Below are positions 33,301 through 44,254 of a stretch of DNA of 64,000 nt, piece after piece. Position numbers and translations under genes: made by a program. Each line of letters starts with the position of its first letter. Position 1 is the stretch's first letter. Source of the stretch: Ditylenchus dipsaci (lineage: Eukaryota > Nematoda > Chromadorea > Rhabditida > Anguinidae); assembly GCA_004194705.1 (NCBI GenBank), contig SADC01000939.1, forward strand, positions 106,235 through 170,234, given 5' to 3'. The notes under the pieces were generated by a model that was given only the letters and a program-made list of their open reading frames with translations, was not told where the DNA came from and did no database searches.

Positions 33301-36249
33301 TCAGGATTCTGGCCTTTCATCGCCATGCCATCTACAACTCTCATATCAACAAATTATTGTTGCAGAATACTAGAGTCAAATCTGTAGACAGAGAAGCTTT
33401 TCCAAACAACTTTTTTGGGAGTATCGAATTAAATGAAGTTGACGTGCTTTCGGTAGGACTTGGTGCCTTTTCAAGCACAAACATTCTTGAAAAATTCCTT
33501 ATCCAAAGAACAAACATTCACTTTATGCAAGAGGGGGTATTTGCTCACATGAATATACCACGGCTTATTGTTGCACAATCTTCTTTTGGAAAGTTTCCAA
33601 CTGGAGTTTTTGAAGCGACCAACGTGAGTTTTGGCAAAAATACCTAATTTAATTTATAGCTTGAGCACTCAAATTTAGTGTTCTTCTTTGACTATTGATG
33701 CAAGCAAATTTGGCGACTTCTTCAATTCTTCCATATTCACCAATTTGCGCACAACAAGGCAATTGAGTGTTTCACACTCTGAATTTATATGTTCACCATC
33801 TGCTTGTGAGCAAAACTCAATGCTGCTGCACTCCAGGTAGAGAATTCGCCTAATTTCCCCCTATTTAATCAATTCATTATCAGCATTCACAATCTGGCGT
33901 GGAAATTTTCTAATAACCGTTGCACGGCTGATCATACCACTGAAACACGAGAAATTTGTGCGGAAGAGATTCAAACCTACAATTCTAGTGGGTTGGTTTG
34001 TCGCAGACGGGCTTCCATTGAAGAGTGTAAGTGGATGTTATAAAAAATTAAAGCTTTTATGCCGCGAATATGCTTCTGCAACAGATTTTACTTTCTTTGT
34101 CAGAAAAATACTTATTTCTGCCGTAAATGTGTTTTTTGCCGCAAAAATTATGCTTTTTTGGGGCAAAATAAGTAAATTTGCTGCAAAAAAGTGTTGCTCA
34201 TAATAATTTGAGCTACGAGAAAACATTTTTGGCGACCACCTGTTTTTAAACGGCTTTGTCCAATTTTCCTATGATATTATTTTTCGGGGTCAGTAGATAA
34301 TTTGATTTCGATCCTGTCCTTGCTCAAAAATACTTTAGCGGTAACAAAATCTGACCCTAGTATAGAATACACCCCCCCAATTTTTCCTTTTAAAACCTTA
34401 GTAAAGACTACCCAAATTTATGTCCCAGACCCGGAAAATATGCGTAAACTCTTTATTAGTCACAACTTCCGTACGCTGACCTACCCCCAAGCCTAAGGGC
34501 TAAGCCTAAACTTGTTGTTTGCAAGGGTAGTTACAGCATTTTTAAAAGTAGGATTTGGGGGGGGGGTATTCTATACTAGCGCCCAAAATCTTTATTTGTT
34601 TTTTGGAACAAGTTTTTCAAATATAAAATATCTTATTTATAGGCATTTGTGTGGAAAATGAGGCCAGAGGCAGTATCGGACTGCCAGAAACTTCAGCTAC
34701 TATTTTAGTTCTAGGAGATTGCCCAAAAGTTATAGTAGATGGTCTAAAGCCAGAGAAAAAACTAGAAGAAGGTGACAATTCAATATCCCACAGTCATCAA
34801 CCGAATCTTCAATTTCTCTACCTCTATAGAATCCCTTTTGTGGACATAGTCAGCGTGGAAAAATCACTAAAACAACTTCATTTGCTATATTCCACTATTT
34901 ATTTCAACAAAGCTCGTGCATTTGAAAATATTCAGTTGGATGAGTTGGTCATTTCGGGTAGTACAGTTAACCATGTGACTGAAAACAGTTTTTCATCAAG
35001 TCAAATTGGTGAGTCTCTCTTCAACAATTCAAAAAATAATTAGTCTTTAACAATAATAGACCCCCACGAACATAATGACCACTTTTTTTTTCACAAAGTA
35101 GACAGCAACCGTCTGCCGTCCGTGTGTTTTTGGCCGGCCACCCTGTTTTTTCCTGTTTATTTCTTTAACTTTTTCTCTGAATTTTTTTAACGTTTTGATA
35201 CCAGTCTGTAGCCCTGGATCTCAGATTTCTAACAAGTTATCAACTGACTTTCTGAGATCTTAAAAAGTTGTAGGAAAAAGTCTTTGTAGAGACCAAACTT
35301 TTTGAACAATTTGTTCCATACGAAAACTTTTTTCTCCCACTTTTTGAAATCTCAGTAAGTCAGTTGATGGTTTTTTAAAAAGCTGAGATCTAGGGCTACA
35401 TTTTGGTATAAATATGTACAAAAAATTTGAAAACTTTTCGAGATAAAAACAAAATTATAAGATTTGGTGGGATAGATGAATATTTTCGTGGGATAAATGA
35501 ATAGTTTGGCGGGTAAAACAATTTGAGTCATTTTTTAATGATGCCGGCCGTCGACCGTCCCGTTCTATAAAAAATAGATTTTCGCCATCCGTCCTATTTA
35601 TTGGCTGTCGGCCGTCTAATCAAAGCCGGCCTCGTCCGGGATGGCCCAGTACTGGAGGGTTGGTCATTATGCCTACGAGGAGTTGAAAAATGATTAGTCC
35701 GGATTAACTAAAAAGAAAATACGGTATCTATCCGATCATATATTCGAGGTGCGTTGAGCATAAATGGCACAACAATTAACCATGTGGATGAGGATGCTTT
35801 TACTGGCTCTCATATACAACTAGTGCAGTTATTGAGAAGCAAACTAGTGTCTATTGGAAATCTGTTCAACTTTGCAGACAGGTTTGCAAAATGTGGCAAA
35901 ATGTGAATAAAATTTGTTTTTTATTTGTAGACTAAGGATAGAGGACAGTCTATTGCCAGGAAGACAGCATGAAATTCCAGAACGACCTTCTAAATATATG
36001 TGTTCAACCAATAATTTGACTAAATTGGCCAATTCAACAGCCAATACTTCCTGCTATAGTGCTGGTGGTAGTGGTAATCTAATGAAAAGATGTGCCAACA
36101 ATAACAAGTTAGCTATTTCCAAAGATTGCCATGATATGATGGTCAATAGATGTGAGCCCATGCTCAGCAATACTGTTTTTACAGCTTACTGTACCATAAT
36201 TGCCTTAACTATTTCTACTAGATTTGCCTCAAATATAATTCTTGTTTAA
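30379..36249 (+). CDS. Orphan protein, probably secreted and membrane/GPI-anchored, with LRR-like repeats
   Basis: Eleven exons join with consistent phases: 30379-30575, 30620-30644, 31116-31182, 31233-31337, 31411-31781, 33305-33623, 33679-33836, 33884-34026, 34643-35008, 35749-35881, 35931-36249. They encode about 730 aa without the missing 5' end. The body repeats a loose pattern, (aliphatic)xxLxIxxTxIxxIxxxAF (for example RVKSVDREAFPNNFFGSIEL and FAHMNIPRLIVAQSSF), resembling irregular leucine-rich or beta-solenoid repeats. Several N-glycosylation sequons (NFT, NVT, NSS) and paired Cys in the 33.9-kb exon, resembling an LRR C-terminal cap, favour an extracellular location. The C-terminus has a Cys-rich segment (MCSTNN..CEPML), then a hydrophobic tail ending in ISTRFASNIILV, consistent with GPI attachment or one membrane span. 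Exon 31411-31781 needs a frame change near 31690. No family named with confidence. Introns carry MITEs. Confidence 0.7.
32795..32965. repeat. Intronic palindrome with TTGCCTTGGTCCC arms
   Basis: TTTGCCTTGGTCCCCCTGTT at left and AACAGGCGGGACCAAGGCAA at right, with GTGATTATGGTGATCATGG repeats in the middle. It lies in the 1.5-kb intron of the orphan gene. Confidence 0.68.
34345..34592 (-). repeat. Dispersed repeat (GCGTACGGAAGTTGTGAC family), copy 3, with both ends
   Basis: CTAGTATAGAATACACCCCCC at left and GGGGGGTATTCTATACTAGC at right are inverted ends, so this looks like the fullest copy. The body is the inverse of 4497-4660. It sits in the intron before exon 34643. Confidence 0.75.
35055..35690. 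repeat. MITE in orphan-gene intron
   Basis: CCCCCACGAACATAATGACC at left is matched by GGTCATTATGCCTACGAGG at right. The interior holds inverted stretches (CTGAGATCT.. and AGATCTCAG..) and GGCCGGC/GCCGGCC blocks. It does not disturb the reading frame. Confidence 0.68.
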
Positions 36250-36606
36250 AGTAGTTTTTTATTTTTTTGCAATAATTATAAATACATGTAGACGATTATG
36301 TTTGACAAAAAAACACTTTAAGTCAAGTAATTAAAAAAATTTAAAGAAATAATTTTTAGTCCTTGGGTGACAGGCAAGTGAGCGTGAGAGCGTTGAGTCG
36401 ATAGCCTCAAATTTAAAAAAATATTAAAATATAAGCTCTTTTAGAATTTTAAGCATCAAAAGAAGAAGTGTTATTGTAAGATGGTTTTGAAAAAGGTGCT
36501 TCATTACACTAAATACCATTTCTGGACGTTAGATAAATTTAGATAAAGCCTCAGGTGCAGGATAGACAGGGGTCCGTTAAGACAGGGGTCCGTTAAGACA
36601 AGCTTA

Positions 36607-39060
36607 CTACATTTTACCTAAAACCAGCACCATCTCAAATTGGCTATTCTCCAACTTCAACAAGCAACTACAACCCCAAATTCACCTTTTTCAAGCGCAC
36701 AAGGATAATGAAGAAAACCACCGTCTTTCGGTTCTATTGAGGCTCCTACTTTTGAACAAACTAGACACTTCTAAAAATTTAAGTTAGAGCATCGTAAATG
36801 CACGAATAATTGTAAATAAAAAATACCTGACTCCAATATTTGTTCAAAAATTTGAGCAGACCAGGAAAACGTCCCCCAATTAAAAAAAGTTCAGGTGCCC
36901 AATATGAACAACTAAATAGAGAGCGTCATTTTTCAAAGTATGTAACCAAGCTTACTTTCCATGCATCCACAAATCTATATGACCGTTATTTTGGTGGAAA
37001 AGGTTGGCGGTTTCCTCTTTTACAGCTTCACTTTTCCTTCTCTTGCTTGCAATGGCTTTACTTTGCACATTTTGTGTTTTTTGTTTAGTGATTGAGGTTG
37101 AAGCAGCCTCACTTTCCGAATTTAGTTTGGTTATCTCAATGAGGAATTTTGGAATTCGGCAACCTTGAGAGAGCCCTTCATAGTACGGACCTAAATTTGA
37201 GTAAGTACACAAATAATATGAATGAATAATGCTTTACCGTACAAATCCCCAAAGCATCAAAGCATGATCTATTCTGGCACAAAGCACACAGCCAAATTGT
37301 TTGGATAAGGTCATGTGGTTGCTCTGGCTATAATGATAATTAGTTAAAGCTATTATGATCAAATGGATAAGGTTGAACCTGTGTGAGTCTGTTTAGCTGA
37401 GTTTCAACCACCCTGGACATCAGACGGTTGTAACCTAAGTTTTTATTTTAAATTACTAAGATTCCAGTGAGACAGTGATGAGGTATTTCTCGACGTGGAT
37501 AAATTTAATCCAAAATACCGTATTTCCTCTAATAGAGCCACCCCTCGACTTTGAGGATATGTATCTCGGGGCAGAGTAAATATTTTGCAAAGCTGTTCAA
37601 TTCATTTTTTAACCTCCCACGAGCTATACCGATTTCACTTATCAGGTTTTGGAATTTAACCCGAAAATCTTGAGATCGACCCAAAATTTTTTAGATTTTC
37701 GGGCATCCAAAAAATAAAGCCACCGGTGGCTCTTGTATGAGGGGGCTAAACTAAATACTCAAATAACATTATCTCTACAACAGGGATTTATCCTGAAGTT
37801 CACGTCTGAAGGCGAACTTTTTTGAGTGAAATTGCTTTTACACGTCCTTTTCCGAGTTATTCTGGGCTTTTTCAGTTTGTGCATAACAAGCGCTTGTGTC
37901 TTAAATCTACTCATGACTCAAACTTTCGTCACTATCAACTCATTGATTTGAAATTAAATTTATTTAATAAAGATTTCTGAAGATGGAGCTCCAAACGCAA
38001 TTCCTCAGTAAAAAGTTGGTTTGGTACTCCTGTACATAGTTGCACAGGCGCCGGTGTGCGCCCCGAAAATTTTCAGAAAATAAGGGCGCCGGCGGCGGCG
38101 CCGATTTTTAAAAACTCCGGTTCCGGCGCCGGCGCCCGTTTTCCAAGCAAATTTTAGTATTTTTCCAATATGTCTTTTTTTCAAAAAATTTGCAATCTTT
38201 TTAATTAATTTATTTATTTTTGCTTCAAAAAATAACACGATTCATTCTTTTTTGTACATATAGTTAATCAGAAAATCATGAAGTTGAAAATGAAAACATT
38301 AAAAAGTTTCATCAATTGAACTTGTTACAATGAACTTCAACTTACACTATTTTGCATGCACTTAACAAGCTTATTACAGGTCTAGCTTTTACTTATCACT
38401 GGCCATGTTAGCGAATGACATGTTGTTTATTTGTGCAAGCACAGCGGCTGTGAATTGCACGTATATATTACTTCAATGCGAACAGCTGAAGGAAAAGTCT
38501 AACGCATCGATAATTGTGAAAATGTATAACCATGTTTTTGTATAACAAGAGAAAGATAAATTCATGTCACTCTTCTTATTGATAATGAAAAAACGAATTT
38601 TTTTGTGAAACAAACATTTTTTTAGTTACTTTCAGATTTTTCCGGCGCTCGGCTACAAAAAATGACCGGCGACACGTAATGCGCTCGGCGCCGATTTTTT
38701 TTGAAAACTCCGGCGCCCGGCGCCAAAAAAATTCGCGTGCAACTATATCCTGTACGTACCTTGAGTAGAATTGAAAAAAAACTAACTTGATGGATGGGTA
38801 GTTGGGTTTACGGTAGCAGTCAAAACTTCATCATCTTCCTATAAACAATATTTTTTTGCAAATCAAACATTTTTTATAAGTTAAAGTTTACGCATTACCT
38901 TCCTGCCTTTTCCATAGCGAGCATTAAGTCGGCGTACAAGATCATCGTGGCCGTCAGAATCTTTTCTCTTTGCAGTTTTCTTCTTCCTGGATTTTTTTCT
39001 TAGACTGGATTTCTTAGTCAAACTCACTTTCAATGATGATGCCAAACTTTTTTTGGGCAT
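36607..39060 (-). CDS. Extended PHD (ePHD) finger protein, TCF20/RAI1-like
   Basis: Likely nuclear chromatin-binding protein. Proposed exons (minus): 38899-39060, 38812-38838, 37238-37327, 36956-37190, 36827-36911, 36686-36770, 36607-36617, about 231 aa. The N-terminus is a very basic stretch (RKKSRKKKTAKRKDSDG), resembling a nuclear localisation signal. The ePHD follows: WLCALC, LGICTGPYYEG, an insert with a second basic run (SKRRKSE), then DLWMHGNCSYWAPELFLIGG, KCLVCSKVGASI and HYPCALEKG. WAPE..GG..GL and HYPCA are characteristic of the TCF20/RAI1/PHF-type ePHD. The usual CxxC pair just before HYPCA is absent here (IEPKDGG instead), so one zinc site may be lost. Joining at 37237 needs one extra G. 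Alternatively the basic exons form a separate 72-aa protein ending at TAG 38782-38784; phases favour one gene. The big intron carries repeats at 37513 and 38033. Confidence 0.68.
37513..37768. repeat. Dispersed repeat (AATAGAGCC family), copy 3
   Basis: It starts CCGTATTTCCTCTAATAGAG and ends with GCCACCGGTGGCTCTTGTAT. It shares the AGAGTAAATATTTTGCAAA and CCACGAGCTATACCGATT blocks with copies at 10272 and 19589. Located in the ePHD gene's large intron. Confidence 0.7.
38033..38748. repeat. Foldback element with GGCGCCGGCG-rich ends
   Basis: Ends AGTTGCACAGGCGCCGG and, inverted, GCCAAAAAAATTCGCGTGCAACT. Flanks TCCTGTACAT (left) and TCCTGTACGT (right) look like a diverged 9-10-bp target duplication. 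Interior AT-rich. Probably related to 14053-14510. Confidence 0.68.
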
Positions 39061-39807
39061 ATTTAATAAATTTTTGGAATTTAGATTCTAAATGCAAAAT
39101 TCAATTATACTATTGCTAATTCAATTATGAGGTAGGACACTAAAAAAAGTTTTGAAATGTCAATATTTTTCAGCACTAATGATAACTTTATTATATATCG
39201 TTTTTGTAAAGAAGCTTGTCGTTTGTTATATCATATTTTTGAAAGAAGTGTTACTCTGAAGTTCAGAGTCTGAACACACCTTAAATTACCATTGTGTGAA
39301 TAAGCAAAGACCAAAAAAAAGCTTAAGGGAATAGCTTCACAAAAGCAATTTTAACCGATAAGGAGCTATTCTTCTAAAACAAATGGCAAGAATAAAACTT
39401 TTGAATGAGTAGTTTACGGATTTATGAGGAAAAATTATGAAAAAGCGAATCTTTTTAGTTTCAGGCCAACACCAAAGTTGCACAACCAAGTAGAAAATTA
39501 GCAATCAAAGACATAAATGCGTGTTAAGAGCAAATTATTCATAAGACTCTGGATTTCACTCCACCCTTAAATGTTAATTACCAGTTAGAGTCTCACACCT
39601 CCTTCCTATTAACCTCGTTTCCGAAGCCTTTCAACAGTTGTCCTTGATAAGGTCTGATACAAATAAAAGGGGCGCCCTTCACTACAGTGATATCATAGTT
39701 AAGTTCAAAATTTATTTACAATTTAATTATTGTTTTGGAATACACTCATACAACAAAATGGTTCCTAATATTTAAGCGCTTAATAGTTCATTACAGACAT
39801 TGCCTTC
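39061..39807. other. Intergenic, no gene seen
   Basis: AT-rich spacer between the 5' end of the ePHD gene and the 3' end of NDUFA2. A minus-strand AATAAA lies near 39709-39716, about 95 bases past the NDUFA2 stop. Confidence 0.45.
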
Positions 39808-40245
39808 TTATGATGACTTCTTGCTAGCCAGATCCTTGATGATTTCGAAGACTTTTTCACGCGATGAGTTTTCCACAGAGACTGACGTTTCGGCTCCAAA
39901 TTCATACCTAAAACAAACTAACTTCTAACAGTGTTGTTATTTATTAAAAAATGATATATACACGATATATTTCAATTTTTACAGTAAAATAAACCTGGCC
40001 CAGACTCGAGGAGACACACCAGAGCACTCACGAATCAATATGGGAAACTTCTCATTGTTCTTTTTCAACTCAACGTAGTCCTTAATTATACAACACCATA
40101 AATTACACCGAAAATGCTATTAAAAGCAAAATACCTTCTGGATGAACTCACGAACTCCATTGCTCTCGGGCGACTTTTGACAAAGATGAATCCGCAGTTC
40201 TTTCAACGCCCCACCGAGTCGAAGGTTCTTGGCCAGAGATGCCAT
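39808..40245 (-). CDS. NDUFA2: NADH dehydrogenase [ubiquinone] 1 alpha subcomplex subunit 2 (B8 subunit of complex I)
   Basis: Accessory subunit of mitochondrial complex I with a thioredoxin-like fold, on the matrix arm. Three exons (minus): 40135-40245, 39995-40080, 39907-39808, all with clean GT-AG junctions. They join to 98 codons, close to the 99-aa vertebrate protein. The protein begins [20 protein letters not shown]. The family signatures are [40 protein letters not shown], and [17 protein letters not shown] at the exon 2/3 join. The two family cysteines (LCQ and ECS) are both present. No frame defects. Divergently paired with CSN1. Confidence 0.94.
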
Positions 40246-40741
40246 TGCTTGTCAACTGCAAATTAAAAGTTTTTACATGAAGTTATTAAATTCATACACG
40301 TCCTGATACCGTGATACCCCAAAGTTCCGACTTCTTTTACACTACATGGATTTTTTATTCGCCATTTGTGGCCATTTTTTAGCATTTAAAATTTTTGGAA
40401 ACCAAAGTCTAAATTAAAAACACAAAACAAAAATTTGGCTCTAGTTTTGGCCTTATCTTCACTTTTCCAACCACTGGCCATAACACAGCTATAAAAGATT
40501 TATAGAATTCTTCAAAATACAACCTGCATGGTCACGCAACATTTTCGTCAAAAAAAAACTAAATTTTTCATAAGAACTCTCTTTTAAAATGCCCCTAATT
40601 ACTGTACCAGGAAATACTTGGCAATATGTTACCAGAAGTACATGAAGATGTGTTTGATTTGGTATTTAAAAAACAGCCTCCGGGAAAAATATACATTACC
40701 AAAAATAGTGTACATAACTCAACCTCTACCAATAAGACAAA
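40246..40741. promoter_or_regulatory. Shared divergent spacer between NDUFA2 and CSN1
   Basis: The two start codons face away from each other across 496 bases with no repeat element, which is rare in this window. No clear TATA box. An open frame at 40626-40740 runs into the CSN1 start in a different frame and is probably leader sequence. Confidence 0.4.
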
Positions 40742-43700
40742 ATGGAGCATGAATTTATGGAGCCTGAGTATCAAGTCGACGAACCTAATGGGGATTTTGA
40801 CATGGTCAACGCAAATGACATCCTCGATATAGACGAGAATGAGCCAATCAATGAAGGTGTCCTCTTAATTTTAACTAAATTTTCCGAGATAAAAAGAAGA
40901 ACCTCGTAATTGCTTCTGTTATTGCAGAAACCAATCGGCCTTCGACCGTAAACTCAGTGCAGATTGATTTGGACTCAGTCTTAAAAAAGTACACTGGTTA
41001 TGCTCTTATGAATCGCTTGTTGTTTATTTCCGAAGGTTTGTTTGCTTTTTTAGCAGGACCGCAAATTGATATTTATCGTTTGCTTACAGTTTGCCCACCC
41101 TTGAGATTCGATGCACTCAAGATGTTGATTGAGTATGTGATGAAGGTGAGATTGTTTTCAAACATCTAGCATGTTTGCATATGTAGAGTACAAAAAATTT
41201 AGTCTACTCATAATGTTCCAATGCTCATGACAGCCTACCAAAGGGTAGAAAGTGCGAAGCAATCGGGACAAACTACGGGAATAGACAAAATCCCTCCTTG
41301 GATGGTAATTGGGTTGACCAAACTTCGGTAAGTGTGTTCTAAAAAAATTTATCAGCATTCTTAAATTTAGTTGGCCAAAAACATTTTATTAAAATTTTAG
41401 GCCAAATCTCAGAATCAATTAGAAGCCTATCTGGCCGAATGTATGTAGCATTGTGTTTATATATTTTATAAGGCAAAGTAAAAATCGTGTAATTTTTAGT
41501 CAAACGCCAGAAGGATGAAGCTGTGAAAGTAAACATTCGCTTATTTTTTGATTTAATTGGCTAATCAGAATTTTAGGAGTCTATTCGTCGATCTCTTGAT
41601 GAGGTCTTTCACCAAAATGGTATTTTGTAAATTTGCTGTGATGGGAATAATTTTAATTTTTACATTTAGTTCAAATGGGTAACATTCATGAGGCTCTTAA
41701 ACTCTATGGTCGGGGAATGCGTCAGTGTTTCATATTTATTCAATGAAAAGATTTATTCTTTAAGTGTGGATTATAGGGAATATTGCACTGCTCCAAACTA
41801 CGTCCTTCAGGTAAAATCTATGACTCTTCGAATACCATCATCAGAAAATCTTAATACATGTTTTAGATGTTGATTAATTGGATAAATGTCACAATCTACG
41901 CGCAGCACTGGCCTAAACTAGGCATCCTATTGCCACAAGCTGAGCGAGCCATAGCTGAAGTTGTGGATAGGGAGAGTGTCGCGGCCACTTCCACTACTCG
42001 ATCTGGAGTCTCTTCCTTCTCTTCTTCAGCCATCAACCCTGCTAAGAACTACAAGGAACTGGTTATGAGCTCCAAAGCCAGGATTGCTAGTGTTAGTGGT
42101 TTGGCTAAAATGCAAGACAAGCAATACAAGGCTGCGGCTGAGAAATTTATGACGGTAATCCATTCCGAATTTTTCATATTAGACACGTTTTTTGAATTCT
42201 GCAGGTGGATATTGATGCCCTGGACTACCCGCAATTGCTTGCTGCTAGTGACGTGGCTGTCTATGGAACTTTATGTGCCCTAGCCACATTTACCAGAGTT
42301 GAACTAAAGGAGAAAGTGCTCGGTTGCACCCTCTTTCGAAAGTTTTTGGAGTCTGAGCCTAAACTGGTGGAGCTATTGCAAAAGTTTTGTCGTAGTGAAT
42401 TTGGTATTTGCTTGGACATTTTGGCGGAACTTCGTGACTCGGTTGGTGAATTTGGCATGAATAAATGGCAATATTAGCATTTTTAATTACACTAAATATT
42501 AGGTTGTCTCAAAAGTTCGCAGAATTTCGTCGTAGTCCCCCATATTGAGTTTTATCTGAGTTTTTTTATATGTTGTTGAATTTGTTTTGGCTATTTTCTT
42601 ACTAGCAGACTTGGTTTTTTTACATATATACATATCCCGTTTACAAGAAAGAATAAAATTACAACAAAGACAATAATCAATTTGAAAAATGTGACCGAAC
42701 ACAAGATGCGGGGTCCAAGGCATGATTCCGCAAACTTTTGGGATAACCTAATATATATTTTAATGAATTAAGTTGCTTCTCGACATGTTTTTGTCTCCAC
42801 ACATTCATCAACTGTACGCTCTCATTCGCCAAAGCTCAATTGTCCAATATTTCCATCCCTACTTGACTGCTGATATTCGAAACATGGCTGTAGAGTTTAG
42901 AACCTCGCTTGAAGAGGTAAAAATAACATTTTTTGTATTTTTTAAACTCAAGATTCATTTTCTTCAGATGGAAATTGAGCTTATCAATCTGATCGAAAAA
43001 GGACTGTTGAGCGCCCGGATCGATTCTTATGGCAAAATATTGATTTCAAAGTTTTCGGACAATCGCGCAGAGACTTACAAGCGGTTTCATTGTTATATAA
43101 ATTCGCCTATAGTTTTTTATGATATATTCTTTGGTTACAGGGTTAATGACCTTCGTCGTCACCTCAATGAGCGTGTTTATGCAATTTTGCTAAGAGCAGC
43201 TCTGCAAAATCACAGGATTAACATCGGCTATTCTGACAAAATAATGGGTGGAAAGGGTCGTCGACGAGGAAATGCAGGAAACTACATCATGAACTTGGAT
43301 GGAATGGATATGGGAGGAAATGGCGACAATTATTTCGGTGTGTTGAGTTGACCAATATATTTATTAAATCTATTATTTTCAGACAACGAAACTACCACGA
43401 CAAGCACTAGTGGTACAAGCACATCAAGCAGGATGATGGCTCAGGCATTTATTTAAAAACTTTTAACATATGAAAGGCTTTAAAATAAATTTTTAGGTAC
43501 TGAAAACAACAGGTCGTTTGTTTAATGCAGCCACTTCACGTATCCATCCTTCACTCGCTGAGTCGTCTACGGGCAATCATTTGGCCACATCCAGCAACAA
43601 TGGCGACCAAGAAGTTATTCCAATGGTGCCTGGCGGCGGTGGTAATTCACCACCGGTTGCCTCTTCTTCCAATGATTCTCGAGTTCCACCAGATTGTTCA

Positions 43701-43802
43701 ATGCCAAGCAGAAATGACGGTGTTGGGAATAGAGGAGGACAACAATCTTCTTCAATTACAAACTCGGATATGGAGTTAGACGAAAATTTGGGTGACATTT
43801 GA
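40742..43802 (+). CDS. CSN1: COP9 signalosome complex subunit 1
   Basis: CSN1 (GPS1) is a scaffold subunit of the COP9 signalosome, which removes NEDD8 from cullins. Sixteen exons, all but one with GT-AG introns, give about 651 aa. Family segments in order: LKKYTGYALMNRLLFISE; CPPLRFDALKMLIEYV; NWVDQTS; ESIRRSLDE; MGNIHEALKLYGRGMRQEYC (helical repeats); GLAKMQDKQYKAAAEKFM; the PCI domain with VAVYGTLCALATFTRVELK and LLLDMFLSPHIHQLYALIR; a winged helix with LINLIEKGLLSARIDSYGKI; and a C-terminal helix with LNERVYAILLRAALQNHRIN. The tail (about 43383-43802) is low-complexity Ser/Gly/Asn, making it longer than the usual 490-530 aa. Exon 41203-41327 needs one extra A (AAAA at 41287-41290) to keep frame. 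The last intron starts with GC (CAG|GCATTT) at 43445. The intron 42442-42772 contains a mariner-type MITE. Confidence 0.95.
42499..42751. mobile_element. mariner-type MITE in CSN1 intron
   Basis: TTAGGTTGTCTCAAAAGTTC at left, inverted GAACTTT-type end CAAACTTTTGGGATAACCTAA at right, with TA target duplications at 42497-42498 and 42752-42753. 253 bp, no transposase. Correct splicing around it is implied by the exon phases. Confidence 0.8.
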
Positions 43803-43950
43803 CCGTGAATTCGAAATGAGCTCTTGCTTCTTAATTATTGATTTATAATGTGCTTTTTACGAGAAAAAGATCTTTTAGACAAGTTTGACTTTTATTTCAA
43901 CACAATGCTAAACAAAACTTTCTACAGTACTGTACTCAGGTATGTTGCTA

Positions 43951-44229
43951 CAGTCGCCTCTCGATATAACGGCATCCCCAAAAGTTCGTTCCCGCCTAGG
44001 GTCCGACACTTTTTTTACCTCTATTTTTGAAGTCTTTGCCCAGTTGTCTTTGGCTAGTCTAGTCGGAAATATCGCAAGGATTCCGATTCTGCCGGTCATT
44101 TTCGTAAATGGCAACAGTTTTGCCAAAAAGACCGCGCCTCTCGATCACCCTTTTTTAAATTTAGGCTTTTTTGAAAGTTTAACTTTAGTTTTTAGTTTTT
44201 GGGGGTGCCGTTATATCGAGAGGCGACTG
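43951..44229. mobile_element. pogo-like MITE downstream of CSN1
   Basis: CAGTCGCCTCTCGATATAAC and GTTATATCGAGAGGCGACTG are perfect inverted ends, flanked by TA on each side. It lies about 150 bases after the CSN1 stop. Confidence 0.8.
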
Positions 44230-44254
44230 TATTAGCATTTTAATGATTCCATAC

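Noticed and set aside
40626..40741. Plus-strand open frame upstream of CSN1
   Set aside because: It overlaps the CSN1 start in another frame and shows no family resemblance; it is better read as 5' leader.
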